A stretch of 64,000 bases of DNA from Lewinellaceae bacterium (GTDB lineage Bacteria; Bacteroidota; Bacteroidia; Chitinophagales; Saprospiraceae): contig JACJYD010000006.1 in the NCBI GenBank assembly GCA_020636275.1, positions 143,249-207,248 of the forward strand, in the 5' to 3' direction. A program made the position numbers and the translations under genes. Under the pieces are notes generated by a model. That model saw only the letters and a program-made list of their open reading frames with translations, did not search any database and was not told the DNA's origin. Position 1 is the first letter of the stretch; each line of letters starts with the position of its first letter. Shown in pieces: positions 47,806 to 62,991 of this stretch.

Positions 47806-48687
47806 ATGCCAGCAATCCTCATCACCGGCGCCGATGGGCAGTTGGGCAGGGCCATCCAGTTACAGGTTCCGCAATCGCCGGATTGGACCTTCTACCTCAC
47901 CGACCGCCCAAACCTGGACATCTGCAATCCGGCAGCCGTAAACGCTTTCTTTGAGGCCCACCGGATCGACTTTTGCATCAATGCCGCCGGATATACCGCC
48001 GTGGACCGGGCGGAGGCGGAACCCGAACTCGCTGCCGCCGTCAACAGGCTCGGCACGCAACACCTCGCGGGGGCCTGTCAACAACACAAGGCCACCCTGT
48101 TGCACCTCTCCACCGATTACGTATACCACACCCCGCAGAATACCCCTTTCGAAGAAACCGACCCCGTCATGCCGCAAAGCGTGTACGCTCAAACCAAATG
48201 GGAGGGCGAACAAGCTGCCCTCCGGCATTGCAGCCGCACCTTCGTGGTGCGTACCTCCTGGGTCTACTCTCCTTTCGGCAATAATTTCCTCCTCACCATG
48301 CTCCGCCTCGGCCGCGAACGCGCTCAGGTGCGGGTGGTCTACGATCAGGTCGGGACCCCTACCTCCGCTTTCGATCTGGCTGATGCCCTGGTCCACATGA
48401 TCCAGCGCATCCATTCCGGTGAGGTGTCGGCAGAAGCCGCCGCAGGGATCTACAATTTCAGCCCGGAAGGCGTGGCCAGCTGGTATGACTTCGCCCTTGC
48501 GATCTTTGAAAAGACCGGGAACCCTATTGAAGTGGTCCCCATCCGGACTATCCAGTATCCCACCCCCGCCCTACGGCCACCTTTTAGTCTGATGAGCAAG
48601 GAAAAAATAAAAACGACCTTCCAGCTGTCCATCCCCCATTGGCGGGATGGCCTGGACCGCTGTCTGGCCCGGTTGGAACAGCCCTGA
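47806..48687 (+). CDS. rfbD: dTDP-4-dehydrorhamnose reductase
   Basis: 293 residues, short-chain dehydrogenase fold. The N-terminal nucleotide-binding loop is ITGADGQLGRA (about 5-15), followed by NAAGYTAVDRAE (about 58-69), the strand STDYVY and the catalytic YAQTKWEGE (Tyr-x-x-x-Lys). It reduces dTDP-4-keto-rhamnose with NAD(P)H to dTDP-L-rhamnose, completing the pathway with the rfbC product. rfbA and rfbB are not in this window. The start codon lies one base after rfbC. Confidence 0.96.
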   Translation: MPAILITGADGQLGRAIQLQVPQSPDWTFYLTDRPNLDICNPAAVNAFFEAHRIDFCINAAGYTAVDRAEAEPELAAAVNRLGTQHLAGACQQHKATLLHLSTDYVYHTPQNTPFEETDPVMPQSVYAQTKWEGEQAALRHCSRTFVVRTSWVYSPFGNNFLLTMLRLGRERAQVRVVYDQVGTPTSAFDLADALVHMIQRIHSGEVSAEAAAGIYNFSPEGVASWYDFALAIFEKTGNPIEVVPIRTIQYPTPALRPPFSLMSKEKIKTTFQLSIPHWRDGLDRCLARLEQP

Positions 48688-48716
48688 TACAAACTATTTT
48701 CCCCCATCGTTCGTTG

Positions 48717-48724
48717 TAACTTTG
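48717..48724 (+). promoter_or_regulatory. Promoter -7 box of the 48758 gene
   Basis: TAACTTTG matches TAnnTTTG exactly and lies 33 bases before the ATG at 48758, with a T-run about 17 bases upstream as a possible -33 region. Confidence 0.5.
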
Positions 48725-48757
48725 GTCTCTGTTTTTTCGGCCGAAATTCTCCTGCAT

Positions 48758-51496
48758 ATGCCGCTACAATTACGCTTCTTTCTGATCCTGGGATTTCTGG
48801 CCTTGCTGCCGTCCCTGGCACAAGCCACCCACAACCGGGCAGGCGAGATCTCCATCGTTCCCATCGGACCCTGCGATGAACTCACCATCCAGGCTACCAT
48901 CACCACCTATACCAAAGCCAGCAGCGTAGCTGCCGACCGCGACTCGCTCCTGATCTGCTGGGGGGACGGCACCTGCGAAATGGTGGTCCGGGCCAACGGA
49001 GGCGGACAGGGCGAACTACTCCCCAACGACACCAAGCTCAACTACTATATCGCCGTCCACAAATACAGCGGCCGATCGCGCTACGTCATTTCCATGACCG
49101 ACCCCAACCGCAACGGAGGCATTCTGAACGTCAATCCGCCCAATTCCGAGAATGTCCCCTTTCACCTCCAAACGACCTATACATTCCCCAACTGCGTCTT
49201 CGACGGACCCAACCACACCCCTACCCTTCAGCAACCCCCCATCGATATCGGCTGTGTCGGACAACCTTTTCTCCATAACCCCAATGCCGTAGATATCGAT
49301 GGCGACAGTCTTTCCTACGACCTCGTCGTGCCTTTCCAGGGTGTCGGCGTACCCGTGCCCAACTACCTCTGGCCCGATTTTATCGAACCCGGGGCCGATA
49401 ACAAATATTCTTTGAACACCGAAACGGGCGACTTCCTTTGGGAATCACCCCAGAAGGCTGGGGAATACAACATCGCCATGTACATCATCTCCTGGCGCGA
49501 CGGCGTGGCGATCGATACCGTCCTCCGGGATATGCAGATCCTGATCCTCGACTGCGACGAAAACCGCCCACCCGAGATCGAAGCTCCGGAGTATCTCTGC
49601 GTGGTCGCCGGCGAAACCGTCCAGTTCCAGGTGACGGCTACCGACCCGGACGAAGGGCAGAAACTCGAACTCTCCGCCCTGGGCGGACCATTTACCAATC
49701 CGTACAGCCCGGCCACCTTCTCTGCCCCAGGCTCATATCAAAACCCACCGGTGTCGGGCACCTTTACCTGGCATACCTCCTGCGAACATATTTCCGATCA
49801 ACCCTATACCATCGTATTCCGGGCCATCGACAACTACCTGGGCAATTACGGGCTCGCCACCCTGAAAACCGTGCGCATCAAAGTGGTCGGACCGCAACCG
49901 GAAGACCTGCAGGCCGAACCGAGTTCCGACCGGATCGAACTTTCCTGGTTCAAACCGTATTCCTGCGAAGACGCTGCGGAGAACTACTTCTACGCCTTCT
50001 CCGTCTGGCGTCGTGAAGGCACCAACCCATTCCCCATCGATACCTGTGATCCCGGCCTGGAAGGCAAAGGCTATACCCGCATTTTTGCCAATACAACCGA
50101 TGTATCCAACGGCCGCTATTATTTCGAAGATAAAAATGTGGAGCGGGGCAAAACTTATTGCTACCGCATCCTCGCCGGATTTGCCAAAACCACCGAGATC
50201 GGGCTTCCCTTCAATCGCGTGGAAAGCCTGCCGTCGGATGAGGTCTGCATTCAACTCAGCCGGGATGTACCCCTGCTCACCCATGTCGACGTACTGACCA
50301 CCGATCCGGCTGCCGGTGAAATACAGGTGCGCTGGACCAAACCCGTGGCCCAGGACCTCGACACTTTGCTCAACCCGGGCCCCTACGTCTACGAAGTATG
50401 GCGGGCAAACGGGATCACCGGTACCGGGTTCAGTCCAACGGGCATCGCGTTTTCCAGCCCCACTTATTGGCAGGCCAACGATACCTCTTTCGTCGACACA
50501 GGCCTCAATACCCAGGACAGAGGGTACACCTACCAGATCGCCTTGTATGTAAATGGAGAATCCGAGCCCATCGGTTTCTCGCCGCCGGCCTCTTCGGTAT
50601 TTCTGTCCGTTGCCTCTTCCGATGAAACCAACACCCTCACCTGGGATTTTTCGGTTTCCTGGAACAACAACGAATACACCCTATTCAAACAGAATGCACA
50701 AATGGGCTGGGATTCCCTGAGCACGGTTACCGAGCCTGTGTATGTGGACGACGGGCTGGTCAACGGAAGGGAATATTGCTACTACGTGCGGAGCAGCGGT
50801 TCCTACGGTATTCCGACGATCGCCAGCCCGCTGATCAACCGGTCGCAGATCGCCTGCGGTATTCCGCTGGATACGATCCCGCCTTGTCCGCCGGTGCTCA
50901 CCGTCGATAATCTATGCGATAAAGCGACGAGTTGTATTGAGGCCGACCTGATCAATTATCTTTCCTGGACCAACCCCATGGTCACCTGCCCGGAAACGGA
51001 CGATGTGGTGATGTATTACATCTATTACGCCACCCTCGAAGGGGAGGAATTCCGCCTCATCGACTCGATAGCCGATAGCCAGCTCCTCACTTACGAGCAC
51101 CAGCCCGAGAGCGGTTTGGCCGGCTGCTATGCGGTCACAGCGCGCGATACGTTCTTCAATGAAAGCCCCTTCAGCAATATCGTCTGCGTCGACAACTGTC
51201 CGATCTACGAACTGCCCAATGCCTTTACCCCCAACGGGGACGGCCAGAACGATCTGTTCACGCCCTATCCGTACTGCTTCATCGACCATATCGATCTGAA
51301 GGTTTTCAACCGCTGGGGCAACCTGGTCTTTGAAACCCAGGATGCCGACATCAATTGGGACGGGACTGATCAAAGCGGCAAAAAGCTGCCCGACGGATCC
51401 TACTTTTACACTTGTGAAGTTTTCGAACAACGGGTCACCGGCATTGTCCCGCGACCGGAATTGCTCAGCGGTTATATTTACCTCAACCAAAATTGA
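48758..51496 (+). CDS. Secreted T9SS type B cargo protein with fibronectin-III-like domains
   Basis: 912 residues. The frame is open upstream into rfbD, but the ATG at 48758 begins a good signal peptide (MPLQLRFFLILGFLALLPSLAQA). An N-terminal ATHNRAGEISI segment, common at the start of Bacteroidota gliding-type proteins, follows. After it come cadherin/Ig-like segments (about 100-400; VDIDGDSLSYDL, VTATDPDEGQKLELSA) and several fibronectin-III-like modules (about 405-810; IELSWFKP, IQVRWTKP, NTLTWDFSVSW, NYLSWTNP). The end is a type B sorting domain (AFTPNGDGQND, VFNRWGNLVF, WDGTDQSGKKLPDGSYFYTCEV). It should be secreted by Sec and T9SS. It is not closely similar to the giants at the left of the window. 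Confidence 0.88.
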   Translation: MPLQLRFFLILGFLALLPSLAQATHNRAGEISIVPIGPCDELTIQATITTYTKASSVAADRDSLLICWGDGTCEMVVRANGGGQGELLPNDTKLNYYIAVHKYSGRSRYVISMTDPNRNGGILNVNPPNSENVPFHLQTTYTFPNCVFDGPNHTPTLQQPPIDIGCVGQPFLHNPNAVDIDGDSLSYDLVVPFQGVGVPVPNYLWPDFIEPGADNKYSLNTETGDFLWESPQKAGEYNIAMYIISWRDGVAIDTVLRDMQILILDCDENRPPEIEAPEYLCVVAGETVQFQVTATDPDEGQKLELSALGGPFTNPYSPATFSAPGSYQNPPVSGTFTWHTSCEHISDQPYTIVFRAIDNYLGNYGLATLKTVRIKVVGPQPEDLQAEPSSDRIELSWFKPYSCEDAAENYFYAFSVWRREGTNPFPIDTCDPGLEGKGYTRIFANTTDVSNGRYYFEDKNVERGKTYCYRILAGFAKTTEIGLPFNRVESLPSDEVCIQLSRDVPLLTHVDVLTTDPAAGEIQVRWTKPVAQDLDTLLNPGPYVYEVWRANGITGTGFSPTGIAFSSPTYWQANDTSFVDTGLNTQDRGYTYQIALYVNGESEPIGFSPPASSVFLSVASSDETNTLTWDFSVSWNNNEYTLFKQNAQMGWDSLSTVTEPVYVDDGLVNGREYCYYVRSSGSYGIPTIASPLINRSQIACGIPLDTIPPCPPVLTVDNLCDKATSCIEADLINYLSWTNPMVTCPETDDVVMYYIYYATLEGEEFRLIDSIADSQLLTYEHQPESGLAGCYAVTARDTFFNESPFSNIVCVDNCPIYELPNAFTPNGDGQNDLFTPYPYCFIDHIDLKVFNRWGNLVFETQDADINWDGTDQSGKKLPDGSYFYTCEVFEQRVTGIVPRPELLSGYIYLNQN

Positions 51497-51526
51497 CACT
51501 GAGACCACTTGTAAAAACAACCTCCT

Positions 51527-52129
51527 ATGTTTACCGGAATCATCGAAGCGACAGGCCGGGTAACCGGCATCGAAAAAGAAGGCACTAATGTTCATTTCAC
51601 GATCGAATCGCCCGTCTCTTCCGCGCTGAAGGTCGATCAAAGCATCGCCCACGACGGGGTTTGCCTGACCGTGGTAAAAACGGAGGGAAACCGGCACACC
51701 GTCACCGCAGTGGAAGAAACCCTGCTGCGGTCCAGCCTGGGTCAGTGGAAGATCGGCGGCCTGGTCAACCTCGAACGGGCCATGGCCGCTAACGGTCGCC
51801 TGGACGGACATATGGTGCAGGGGCACGTCGACACCACCGGACGTTGCGTGGGTGTCGAAGAACGCGACGGAAGCTGGTATTTTCATTTTCAATACCAACC
51901 CGGTCCGGAGCATTTGCTGGTCGACAAGGGGTCGGTCTGCATCAACGGGGTCAGCCTTACGGTCGTGGAACCGGAGGAAGACCGGTTTAAGGTAGCGATC
52001 ATCCCGTATACCTTCGAGCACACCAATTTTCAGCAGATCGCTGACGGAACGGTGGTGAACCTGGAATTTGATATACTGGGAAAATATATTTCGAAATACC
52101 TGGCGCTATATGCCGGGGTCCTGAAATAA
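51527..52129 (+). CDS. ribE: Riboflavin synthase, alpha subunit
   Basis: 200 residues, the normal length, made of two lumazine-binding repeats: residues 1-97 (MFTGIIEATGRV, GVCLTVV) and about 98-190 (MVQGHVDTTGR, GVSLTVV, FEHTNF). It dismutates two 6,7-dimethyl-8-ribityllumazine molecules to riboflavin and a pyrimidinedione in the cytoplasm as a homotrimer. The N-terminal MFTGIIE is the family's conserved start. It follows the 48758 gene by 30 bases on the same strand and ends at a bidirectional terminator shared with rpoC. No FMN riboswitch is visible upstream. Confidence 0.97.
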   Translation: MFTGIIEATGRVTGIEKEGTNVHFTIESPVSSALKVDQSIAHDGVCLTVVKTEGNRHTVTAVEETLLRSSLGQWKIGGLVNLERAMAANGRLDGHMVQGHVDTTGRCVGVEERDGSWYFHFQYQPGPEHLLVDKGSVCINGVSLTVVEPEEDRFKVAIIPYTFEHTNFQQIADGTVVNLEFDILGKYISKYLALYAGVLK

Positions 52130-52160
52130 AAAAGGGGCGCAAAATTGCGCCCCTTTTTTT
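52128..52160. terminator. Bidirectional terminator between ribE and rpoC
   Basis: The GGGGCGC/GCGCCCC stem (52134-52140 with 52147-52153) is flanked by six A on the left and seven T on the right. The stop codons of the convergent genes ribE and rpoC lie just outside. Confidence 0.9.
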
Positions 52161-52162
52161 AT

Positions 52163-56317
<4,155 letters not shown>

Positions 56318-56471
56318 ACCGTCGCGTTCGGGTTTGTAGGAACGATGGTTGATCGTTTTCCGGCTTCGAAGTACCTCTCCGAAGACCCATCGGAATATCG
56401 TCGGGCGAAGAGACTGATGGTGGTATCAAACGTCTGCCTTTTGAATTTGATTTTTTCTTCTTAAAAGGCAT
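56318..56471 (-). pseudogene. rpoC: rpoC N-terminal segment, broken by frameshifts (probable sequence errors)
   Basis: The expected start MPFKKKK is read from an ATG at 56471. The canonical beta' N-terminus then appears only by hopping frames: DTTISL in one, SSPDDI in another, and WVFGEVL and [22 protein letters not shown] in the frame of the main ORF. At least three single-base indels are needed within 150 bases, for example around the CTTCGAAGCCGGAAAACG stretch. Because rpoC is essential, miscalled bases are more likely than a broken gene. Confidence 0.8.
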
Positions 56472-56492
56472 ACGTGAAGGATATTTACACCA

Positions 56493-56508
56493 CGCCCCAG
56501 CCGGGGCG
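56493..56508 (-). other. GC-rich hairpin in the rpoB-rpoC spacer
   Basis: CGCCCC-AGCC-GGGGCG forms a strong 6-bp stem between the rpoB stop (about 56533) and the rpoC start (56471). No T-tract follows, so it is not a terminator; it may be a processing or pausing structure. Confidence 0.45.
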
Positions 56509-56528
56509 CGGTGAAGATATTAATTTTT

Positions 56529-57262
<734 letters not shown>

Positions 57263-60200
57263 TCACCGATGCTGATGTTGAATTTCTCGCGCTTGTAACG
57301 GCCGACTTCCTCGTTGACCTTGATGCTGAAGTTGGCACGGCATGCGGGCCACCAGTTCGTTGGCTTTCTCGTCTTCGGTCCAGTTGCTGTAGTCGATATT
57401 GGTGTAATCCAGATCGCGCAGCAGGTTCTTGTCGAATTTGGTGCCTTTCGGAACCAATACTTCGTTGTAGATACTGCGAACGCCCTGCGAAGTCTTGTTC
57501 TTGACCAGAACGATCAGCTTATCGACCAATACGGTCTTCAGTTCGTTCAGTGCAATGGCATGCTGCTCATCCAGGTGGGTGAGCATATCCTTTTCCGTCG
57601 CTTTTTGCACCTTGTCTTTGGCGCGGGCGAACAACTGCTTGTCGATCACAACGCCGGTCGTGGAGGGGGGCGCTTTCAGGGAAGCGTCCTTCACGTCGCC
57701 GGCCTTGTCGCCGAAGATGGCGCGCAGCAGTTTTTCTTCCGGTGTCGGGTCGGATTCGCCTTTGGGCGTGATCTTGCCGATCAGGATATCGCCTTCGCGC
57801 ACCCAGGCGCCGACCCGGATGATCCCGTTTTCGTCGAGGTCCTTGGTGGCTTCCTCGCTGACGTTGGGGATATCGTTGGTCAGTTCTTCCTCACCCAGTT
57901 TGGTGTCGCGCACATCCAGTTCGAAGTGTTCGATGTGGAGCGAAGTGAAGATGTCTTCCTGTACGACCCGCTCCGAAATCACGATGGCATCCTCGAAGTT
58001 GTAACCTTTCCAGGGCATGAAAGCCACCTTCAGGTTTTGGCCCAGCGCGAGTTCACCCTTGTCGGTAGCGTAACCGTCGCAAAGGATCTGCCCCTTGGAT
58101 ACCCGGTCGTTGCGGCGAACGATCGGCTTGAGGTTGATGCAGGTCCCCTGGTTGGTCCGCAGGAATTTGGTCAGGGTGTACGTTTTGCGGTTATCTTCGA
58201 AGGAGATCAGCTGATCTTCTTCCGTGCGGTCATATCGGATGACGATCTCATTGGCGTCCACGTATTCAACAACGCCGTCGCCTTCCGCATTGATCAGCAT
58301 GCGGGAGTCCCGGGCAACCTTGCCTTCCAGACCGGTACCGACAACGGGTGCGCTCGGGCGCAACAGCGGTACGGCCTGACGCTGCATGTTCGAACCCATC
58401 AGGGCCCGGTTGGCGTCATCGTTTTCCAGGAACGGGATCATGGAAGCCGATACGCCCACGATCTGGTTGGGCGCCACGTCCATGTATTCGATCTCTTCCG
58501 GGGTAAGCACCGGGAAATCGCCGTGCTCGCGGCACTTGATCCTGTCCGACTGGAAATGGCCTGCCTCGTCGATCGGCGCGTTGGCCTGTGCGATCTTCAG
58601 GTCGTCTTCCCCTTCGGCGGAAAGGTACTGCGCGTTGCCTTCCACGGTAACGCGACCTTCCACCACCTGGCGGTAAGGCGTTTCCAGGAAGCCCATTTTG
58701 TTGATCTTGGCGTGTACGCAGAGCGTAGAGATCAGACCGATGTTGGGGCCTTCAGGCGTTTCGATCGTACACAGACGCCCGTAGTGGGAGTAGTGTACGT
58801 CGCGCACCTCGAAGCCGGCCCTTTCCCTGGACAAACCGCCGGGGCCCAGCGCGGAGATCCGGCGCTTGTGGGTGATTTCCGACAGCGGGTTGGTCTGGTC
58901 GAGGAACTGGCTCAGCTGGCTGGTACCGAAGAAGGAGTTGATCACCGACGACAAGGTACGGGCGTTGATCAGGTCGATCGGGGTAAAGACCTCGTTGTCC
59001 CTGACGTTCATCCGTTCCCTGATGGTGCGGGCCATCCTGGCCAGACCTACGCCGAATTGGGCGTAGAGCTGTTCGCCGACCGTTCTGACACGGCGGTTGC
59101 TCAGGTGGTCGATATCGTCGATCTCGGCTTCCTGGTTCATCAGGCGCACCAGGTATTCAACGATGGCGATGATGTCTTCCTTGGTCAACACGAGGGTTTC
59201 GTCGGAAGTTTCAAGGTCCAGCTTGCGGTTGATCTTATAGCGACCGACATCGCCCAGGTTGTAGCGCTTATCGGAAAAGAACAGCTTGTCGATGATCCCG
59301 CGGGCCGTTTCTTCATCGGGGGGATCTGCACCGCGCAATTGGCGGTAGATATGCGTCACGGCTTCCAGTTCGGAGCTGGAAGGATCCTTTTGCAGGGTAT
59401 TATAGATAATGGAATAGTCGAGCTCGATGTCCTCGCGCTGGAGGATGACGGTATCCATCTCGGCATCCAGGATGTACTCGATGTTTTCCTCGTCGAGGAT
59501 CACATCGCGCTCCAGGATGATTTCGTTCCGTTCGATGGTAACCACCTCGCCGGTATCCTCATCAACGAAGTCCTCGGTCCAGGTACGGAGCACCCGGGCG
59601 GCGAGTTTCCTGCCGATGGAGTTTTCCAGCGATTCGCGGGTTGCGGATACCTCATCAGCCAGACCGAAGATATCCAGGATGGATTTATCCGTATCGTAGC
59701 CGATAGCCCGCAGCAGGGTTGTTACCGGGAATTTTTTCTTGCGATCGATGTACGCATACATCACGGTATTGATATCCGTCGCGAATTCCATCCACGCCCC
59801 TTTGAACGGGATCACCCTGGCCGAGTAGATCTTGGTGCCGTTGGGGTGGAAGGTCTGCCCGAAGAATACGCCCGGCGAACGGTGCAGCTGGGAAACGATC
59901 ACCCGTTCTGCGCCGTTGATGATGAACGTACCTTTCGGGGTCATGTACGGAATGTTCCCCAGAAATACATCCTGAACAATGGTCTGGAAATCGATATGCT
60001 CTTCATCGTTGCAGGAAAGCTTCAACTTGGCTTTCAGCGGCACGCTGTAAGTCAGTCCGCGCTGCATGCATTCGTCGATGGAATAGCGGGGCGGATCGAT
60101 GAAGTAATCGAGAAATTCCAGTACGAAAATGTTTCTGGCATCAACAATGGGAAAGTTCTCCTGAAACACCTTGTACAAACCTTCGTTGATACGGTTCTCA

Positions 60201-60340
60201 GGAGTCGTTTCCAGTTGAAAGAATTCCTGGAATGACTTCAATTGGATTTCTAGCAGGTCAGGATACTCTGAGGAGAGTTTGATTTTGCCGAAGTTAATTC
60301 GCTTAGCTTCGGCGAGTGGTGCAACGCCATTTGATGCCAT
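57263..60340 (-). CDS. rpoB: RNA polymerase beta subunit, main reading frame
   Basis: About 1,000 intact codons from the ATG at 60340 ([20 protein letters not shown]); an in-frame start at 60376 would add 12 residues. The protrusion, lobe and fork regions are recognisable. The rifampicin region reads [30 protein letters not shown] (split for length: the 58830-58930 DNA) with wild-type-like residues at the usual resistance sites. The frame runs off at NELVARM, after which a one-base shift near 57340 makes the last 30 residues before the stop meaningless; the real protein continues in the segment to the left. It lies 217 bases after rplL with a hairpin between. Confidence 0.96.
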   Translation of the reverse strand: MASNGVAPLAEAKRINFGKIKLSSEYPDLLEIQLKSFQEFFQLETTPENRINEGLYKVFQENFPIVDARNIFVLEFLDYFIDPPRYSIDECMQRGLTYSVPLKAKLKLSCNDEEHIDFQTIVQDVFLGNIPYMTPKGTFIINGAERVIVSQLHRSPGVFFGQTFHPNGTKIYSARVIPFKGAWMEFATDINTVMYAYIDRKKKFPVTTLLRAIGYDTDKSILDIFGLADEVSATRESLENSIGRKLAARVLRTWTEDFVDEDTGEVVTIERNEIILERDVILDEENIEYILDAEMDTVILQREDIELDYSIIYNTLQKDPSSSELEAVTHIYRQLRGADPPDEETARGIIDKLFFSDKRYNLGDVGRYKINRKLDLETSDETLVLTKEDIIAIVEYLVRLMNQEAEIDDIDHLSNRRVRTVGEQLYAQFGVGLARMARTIRERMNVRDNEVFTPIDLINARTLSSVINSFFGTSQLSQFLDQTNPLSEITHKRRISALGPGGLSRERAGFEVRDVHYSHYGRLCTIETPEGPNIGLISTLCVHAKINKMGFLETPYRQVVEGRVTVEGNAQYLSAEGEDDLKIAQANAPIDEAGHFQSDRIKCREHGDFPVLTPEEIEYMDVAPNQIVGVSASMIPFLENDDANRALMGSNMQRQAVPLLRPSAPVVGTGLEGKVARDSRMLINAEGDGVVEYVDANEIVIRYDRTEEDQLISFEDNRKTYTLTKFLRTNQGTCINLKPIVRRNDRVSKGQILCDGYATDKGELALGQNLKVAFMPWKGYNFEDAIVISERVVQEDIFTSLHIEHFELDVRDTKLGEEELTNDIPNVSEEATKDLDENGIIRVGAWVREGDILIGKITPKGESDPTPEEKLLRAIFGDKAGDVKDASLKAPPSTTGVVIDKQLFARAKDKVQKATEKDMLTHLDEQHAIALNELKTVLVDKLIVLVKNKTSQGVRSIYNEVLVPKGTKFDKNLLRDLDYTNIDYSNWTEDEKANELVARMPCQLQHQGQRGSRPLQAREIQHQHR

Positions 60341-60476
60341 GAGCAATAGCTTAAGATTAAATGGTTTCTCAGACAAGCTTTCTTGTCTGACCAGAAAGGG
60401 GGAAGTGCGGCATAGCCAATGGTAACAACCGCAAAAGAAAAAAGTTTGACAACAGCCTGGATTTTATACGACAATA

Positions 60477-60508
60477 GGCCTAGCGAGATGGAATCATCTC
60501 GCTAAGCC
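60477..60508 (-). other. Hairpin in the rplL-rpoB spacer, possible processing site or attenuator
   Basis: The near-perfect 14-bp inverted repeat GGCCTAGCGAGATG/CATCTCGCTAAGCC (one mismatch) has a 4-nt loop. It lies between rplL and rpoB, where enterobacteria carry an attenuator and an RNase III site. No T-tract follows on the minus strand, so read-through into rpoB is expected. Confidence 0.55.
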
Positions 60509-60557
60509 ATTTGCCGTATGGAAGCCAGGTCAGTGCCGGAACAGGGTAATCGCAGGA

Positions 60558-60944
60558 TTACTTCAGTTCGACGGTAGCCCCTGCAGCTTCCAGAGCTGCT
60601 TTCATCTTTTCGGCTTCGTCTTTCGACGCACCTTCTTTGATGACGCTCGGTGCGCCGTCGACGAGGTCTTTAGCTTCTTTCAGTCCCAGTCCCAACATAT
60701 TCTTCACTTCCTTCACTACGTTCAGCTTTTGACCGCCACCCGTGATCAGGACTACGTTGAATTCCGTCTGCTCAGCTGCAGCACCTGCGTCGCCAGCACC
60801 ACCAGCTGCCGGTCCTGCAGCGACTGCAACTGCGGCTGCTGCCGGTTCAATGCCATATTCATCTTTCAGAATGGTGGCGAGTTCGCTAACTTCCTTTACG
60901 GTCAAGTTAACCAACTGTTCTGCGAATGCTTTCAAATCTGCCAT
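60558..60944 (-). CDS. rplL: 50S ribosomal protein L7/L12
   Basis: 128 residues. The N-terminal dimerisation helix ([34 protein letters not shown]) is followed by an Ala/Gly-rich hinge (about 35-57) and the globular C-terminal domain ([45 protein letters not shown]). It forms the L12 stalk that recruits GTPase translation factors, bound through L10, which is encoded just upstream. Confidence 0.98.
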   Translation of the reverse strand: MADLKAFAEQLVNLTVKEVSELATILKDEYGIEPAAAAVAVAAGPAAGGAGDAGAAAEQTEFNVVLITGGGQKLNVVKEVKNMLGLGLKEAKDLVDGAPSVIKEGASKDEAEKMKAALEAAGATVELK

Positions 60945-61014
60945 TGTCGATTTGTTTTTTTAATGAGTTACGCTAATATAATAGAGCGCAAAAAGCTTGG
61001 AAGCCTTGGTTGAT

Positions 61015-61548
61015 TTAGCCTCTTTCTTCCAGTGCCTTGAGCAAGCCCATAATGGTCTGGCCTCCGGACTGGAGCGAGGAGATAACATTGCGTGCCGGAG
61101 ACTGGAGCAGCCCGATGATCTCGCCGACGAGTTCTTCCTTCGACTTGAGTTTGCTGAGCTCCTCGATCTTATCATCTCCGATGAAGATCGCTGAATCGAT
61201 ATAAGCAGCCTTGATAAAGGGCTTATCCTTATCCTTGCGAAAATCCTTGATTACCCGCGCCGGGGAGTTGGCTACTTCGGTAAACATCAGCGCCGTAGGG
61301 CCCGCCAGGGTATCCATCAACGGTGCGTAGTTCTTGTCCTGAGGAGCTGACTCCAGCGCTTTTTTTACCAGGGTATTTTTTACTACGCGCATCTCGATAC
61401 CCTTCTCGAAGAGCAGGCCGCGCAGTTTGTTGACGGATTCAACCGTCAGGGTGGAGGAGTCGGTGATGTAGAAAAAGGGAGAATTCTCAAACTTTTCCTT
61501 CAACTCCTCTATGATTGCCGATTTTTCTTCTCTTGTCATGGCGTTCAC
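61015..61548 (-). CDS. rplJ: 50S ribosomal protein L10
   Basis: 177 residues, normal length. It starts MNAMTREEKSAIIEELKEKF, continues with the RNA-binding part (VNKLRGLLFEKGIEMRVVKNTLVKKAL, GPTALMF) and ends in the helical L12-binding tail. It anchors L12 dimers to 23S rRNA. rplA ends 31 bases upstream and rplL begins 70 bases downstream. No long leader is available here for an enterobacterial-type L10 autoregulation site. Confidence 0.98.
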   Translation of the reverse strand: MNAMTREEKSAIIEELKEKFENSPFFYITDSSTLTVESVNKLRGLLFEKGIEMRVVKNTLVKKALESAPQDKNYAPLMDTLAGPTALMFTEVANSPARVIKDFRKDKDKPFIKAAYIDSAIFIGDDKIEELSKLKSKEELVGEIIGLLQSPARNVISSLQSGGQTIMGLLKALEERG

Positions 61549-61579
61549 ATTGAATTAAGCCCGGATGATCGAGCGAATG

Positions 61580-62272
61580 TTAACGAATAGTTTTTGAATC
61601 CACCTTAATCCCCTGGCTCATCGTGCTCGCAATCGTGATCGATCGCATGTAAATCCCTTTGGCGGAAGAAGGTTTCATCTTTACCAGCGTGGAAAGCAAT
61701 TCGTTGGCGTTATCTGTCAATTTATCCGGACTGAAGGAAACACGTCCAATCGAAGAGTGAATAATCCCGTATTTGTCGACGCGGAAGGAGATCTTACCGC
61801 CCTTCACATCCCGCACAGCACCGCCTACATCCATGGTAACCGTACCCGTTTTGGGGTTGGGCATCAACCCGCGCGGACCGAGGATCCGGCCGATCTTACC
61901 AACCTGGCCCATGGTTTGAGGTGTAGCGATACACACATCGAAATCCGTCCAGCCTTCCTGGATCTTTTTCACGTACTCGTCGAGGCCGACAAAATCGGCG
62001 CCGGCGTCTTTTGCCTCCTGTTCTTTGTCGGGCGTGCACAATACCAGAACCCGCTTGGATTTACCCGTACCGTGGGGAAGCGTGACAGAACCCCGGAGCG
62101 CCTGGTCGGCTTTCCGTGGGTCAATACCGAGGCGGACGTGTACGTCTACCGAGGCATCGAATTTGGCCAGATTGACCTCTTTGACGAGCGCCATGGCCTC
62201 TTCCAGAGTGTAGAGCCGACTGGCTTCGACCTTTCCTTGAACGGCTTTTTGCCGTTTGGTTAATTTTGCCAT
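61580..62272 (-). CDS. rplA: 50S ribosomal protein L1
   Basis: 230 residues. It begins [26 protein letters not shown], with the conserved [33 protein letters not shown] and [15 protein letters not shown] motifs. L1 forms the mobile stalk near the E site and can bind its own mRNA. It follows rplK with a 103-base spacer that contains two hairpins. Confidence 0.98.
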   Translation of the reverse strand: MAKLTKRQKAVQGKVEASRLYTLEEAMALVKEVNLAKFDASVDVHVRLGIDPRKADQALRGSVTLPHGTGKSKRVLVLCTPDKEQEAKDAGADFVGLDEYVKKIQEGWTDFDVCIATPQTMGQVGKIGRILGPRGLMPNPKTGTVTMDVGGAVRDVKGGKISFRVDKYGIIHSSIGRVSFSPDKLTDNANELLSTLVKMKPSSAKGIYMRSITIASTMSQGIKVDSKTIR

Positions 62273-62301
62273 TTTTTGATTGAATTAGTGAGGTGAATAA
62301 C

Positions 62302-62349
62302 GTCCGTTCTGAACGGACTCCCTTCGGGCCGCCCGCCCCGTTGGGCGGC
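62302..62349 (-). other. Two hairpins in the rplK-rplA spacer
   Basis: GTCCGT/ACGGAC (62302-62307 with 62313-62318) and GCCGCCC/GGGCGGC (62328-62334 with 62343-62349) form consecutive stems. They could be regulatory, for example for L1 feedback, but no specific L1-site sequence was recognised. Confidence 0.45.
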
Positions 62350-62375
62350 AGGCCATATCAGCTGACAAGTTCTTG

Positions 62376-62819
62376 CTATTTCTCCCAGGGTGGCGTACCT
62401 GTTATGGTAATCCCCATGGAACGAGCCGTACCGGCGACCATTTTCATAGCCGACTCGATCGTAAAGCAGTTGAGATCGGGCATTTTCACTTCCGCGATCT
62501 GCTTCACCTGGTCCCAGTTCACTTTACCGACCTTTTGGCGGTTGGGTTCGGCTGCCCCTTTTTTGATCTTGGCTGCTTCGAGCAACTGAATAGCTGCCGG
62601 AGGCGTTTTGACGACAAAGTCGAACGACTTGTCCTTGTAAACCGAGATCACTACCGGAAGGACCTTCCCCATTTTATCCTGGGTAACGGCGTTGAAGCGC
62701 TTGCAGAAGTCCATGATGTTCACCCCTTTGGAACCGAGTGCCGGACCGATAGGAGGCGAAGGGTTGGCTTGCCCGCCTTTCACTTGAAGCTTGATAAAAA
62801 CTTCGATTTCCTTTGCCAT
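62376..62819 (-). CDS. rplK: 50S ribosomal protein L11
   Basis: 147 residues from the ATG at 62819 ([29 protein letters not shown]), which matches the family start. The frame is open further upstream, but those codons read through the spacer hairpin and are not protein-like. The C-terminal rRNA-binding domain contains [24 protein letters not shown]11 forms the GTPase-associated centre with 23S rRNA. Confidence 0.97.
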   Translation of the reverse strand: MAKEIEVFIKLQVKGGQANPSPPIGPALGSKGVNIMDFCKRFNAVTQDKMGKVLPVVISVYKDKSFDFVVKTPPAAIQLLEAAKIKKGAAEPNRQKVGKVNWDQVKQIAEVKMPDLNCFTIESAMKMVAGTARSMGITITGTPPWEK

Positions 62820-62858
62820 GTCTACTTCAATTTTACCTGTTACGTTTGGCCAGATCCG

Positions 62859-62895
62859 GAAGGACACCTGCGACCTGCGGCCGCAGGTGTCCTTC
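62859..62895. repeat. Hairpin with GCGACCTGCGG core in the nusG-rplK spacer
   Basis: The 13-bp perfect outer arms (62859-62871 with 62883-62895) enclose a loop containing GACCTGCGGCC. The core matches that of the spacer palindrome at 9819-9853, while the outer arms differ. No T-tract follows on the minus strand. Confidence 0.6.
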
Positions 62896-62991
62896 AAAAA
62901 GAATGCTGGTCAGAAAACTTACACTCCCGGTTCAGGGGAAGCTTCCGGATTTTTCGGAACAAGAACCGGATAGGTCTTTTATGAGCGCGGA

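Noticed and set aside
48647..48757. Upstream extension of the 48758 gene into rfbD
   Set aside because: The signal peptide and a TAnnTTTG promoter box fit the ATG at 48758.
62820..62897. Upstream extension of rplK
   Set aside because: The added codons read through the spacer hairpin; the MAKEIEVF start at 62819 matches L11 proteins.
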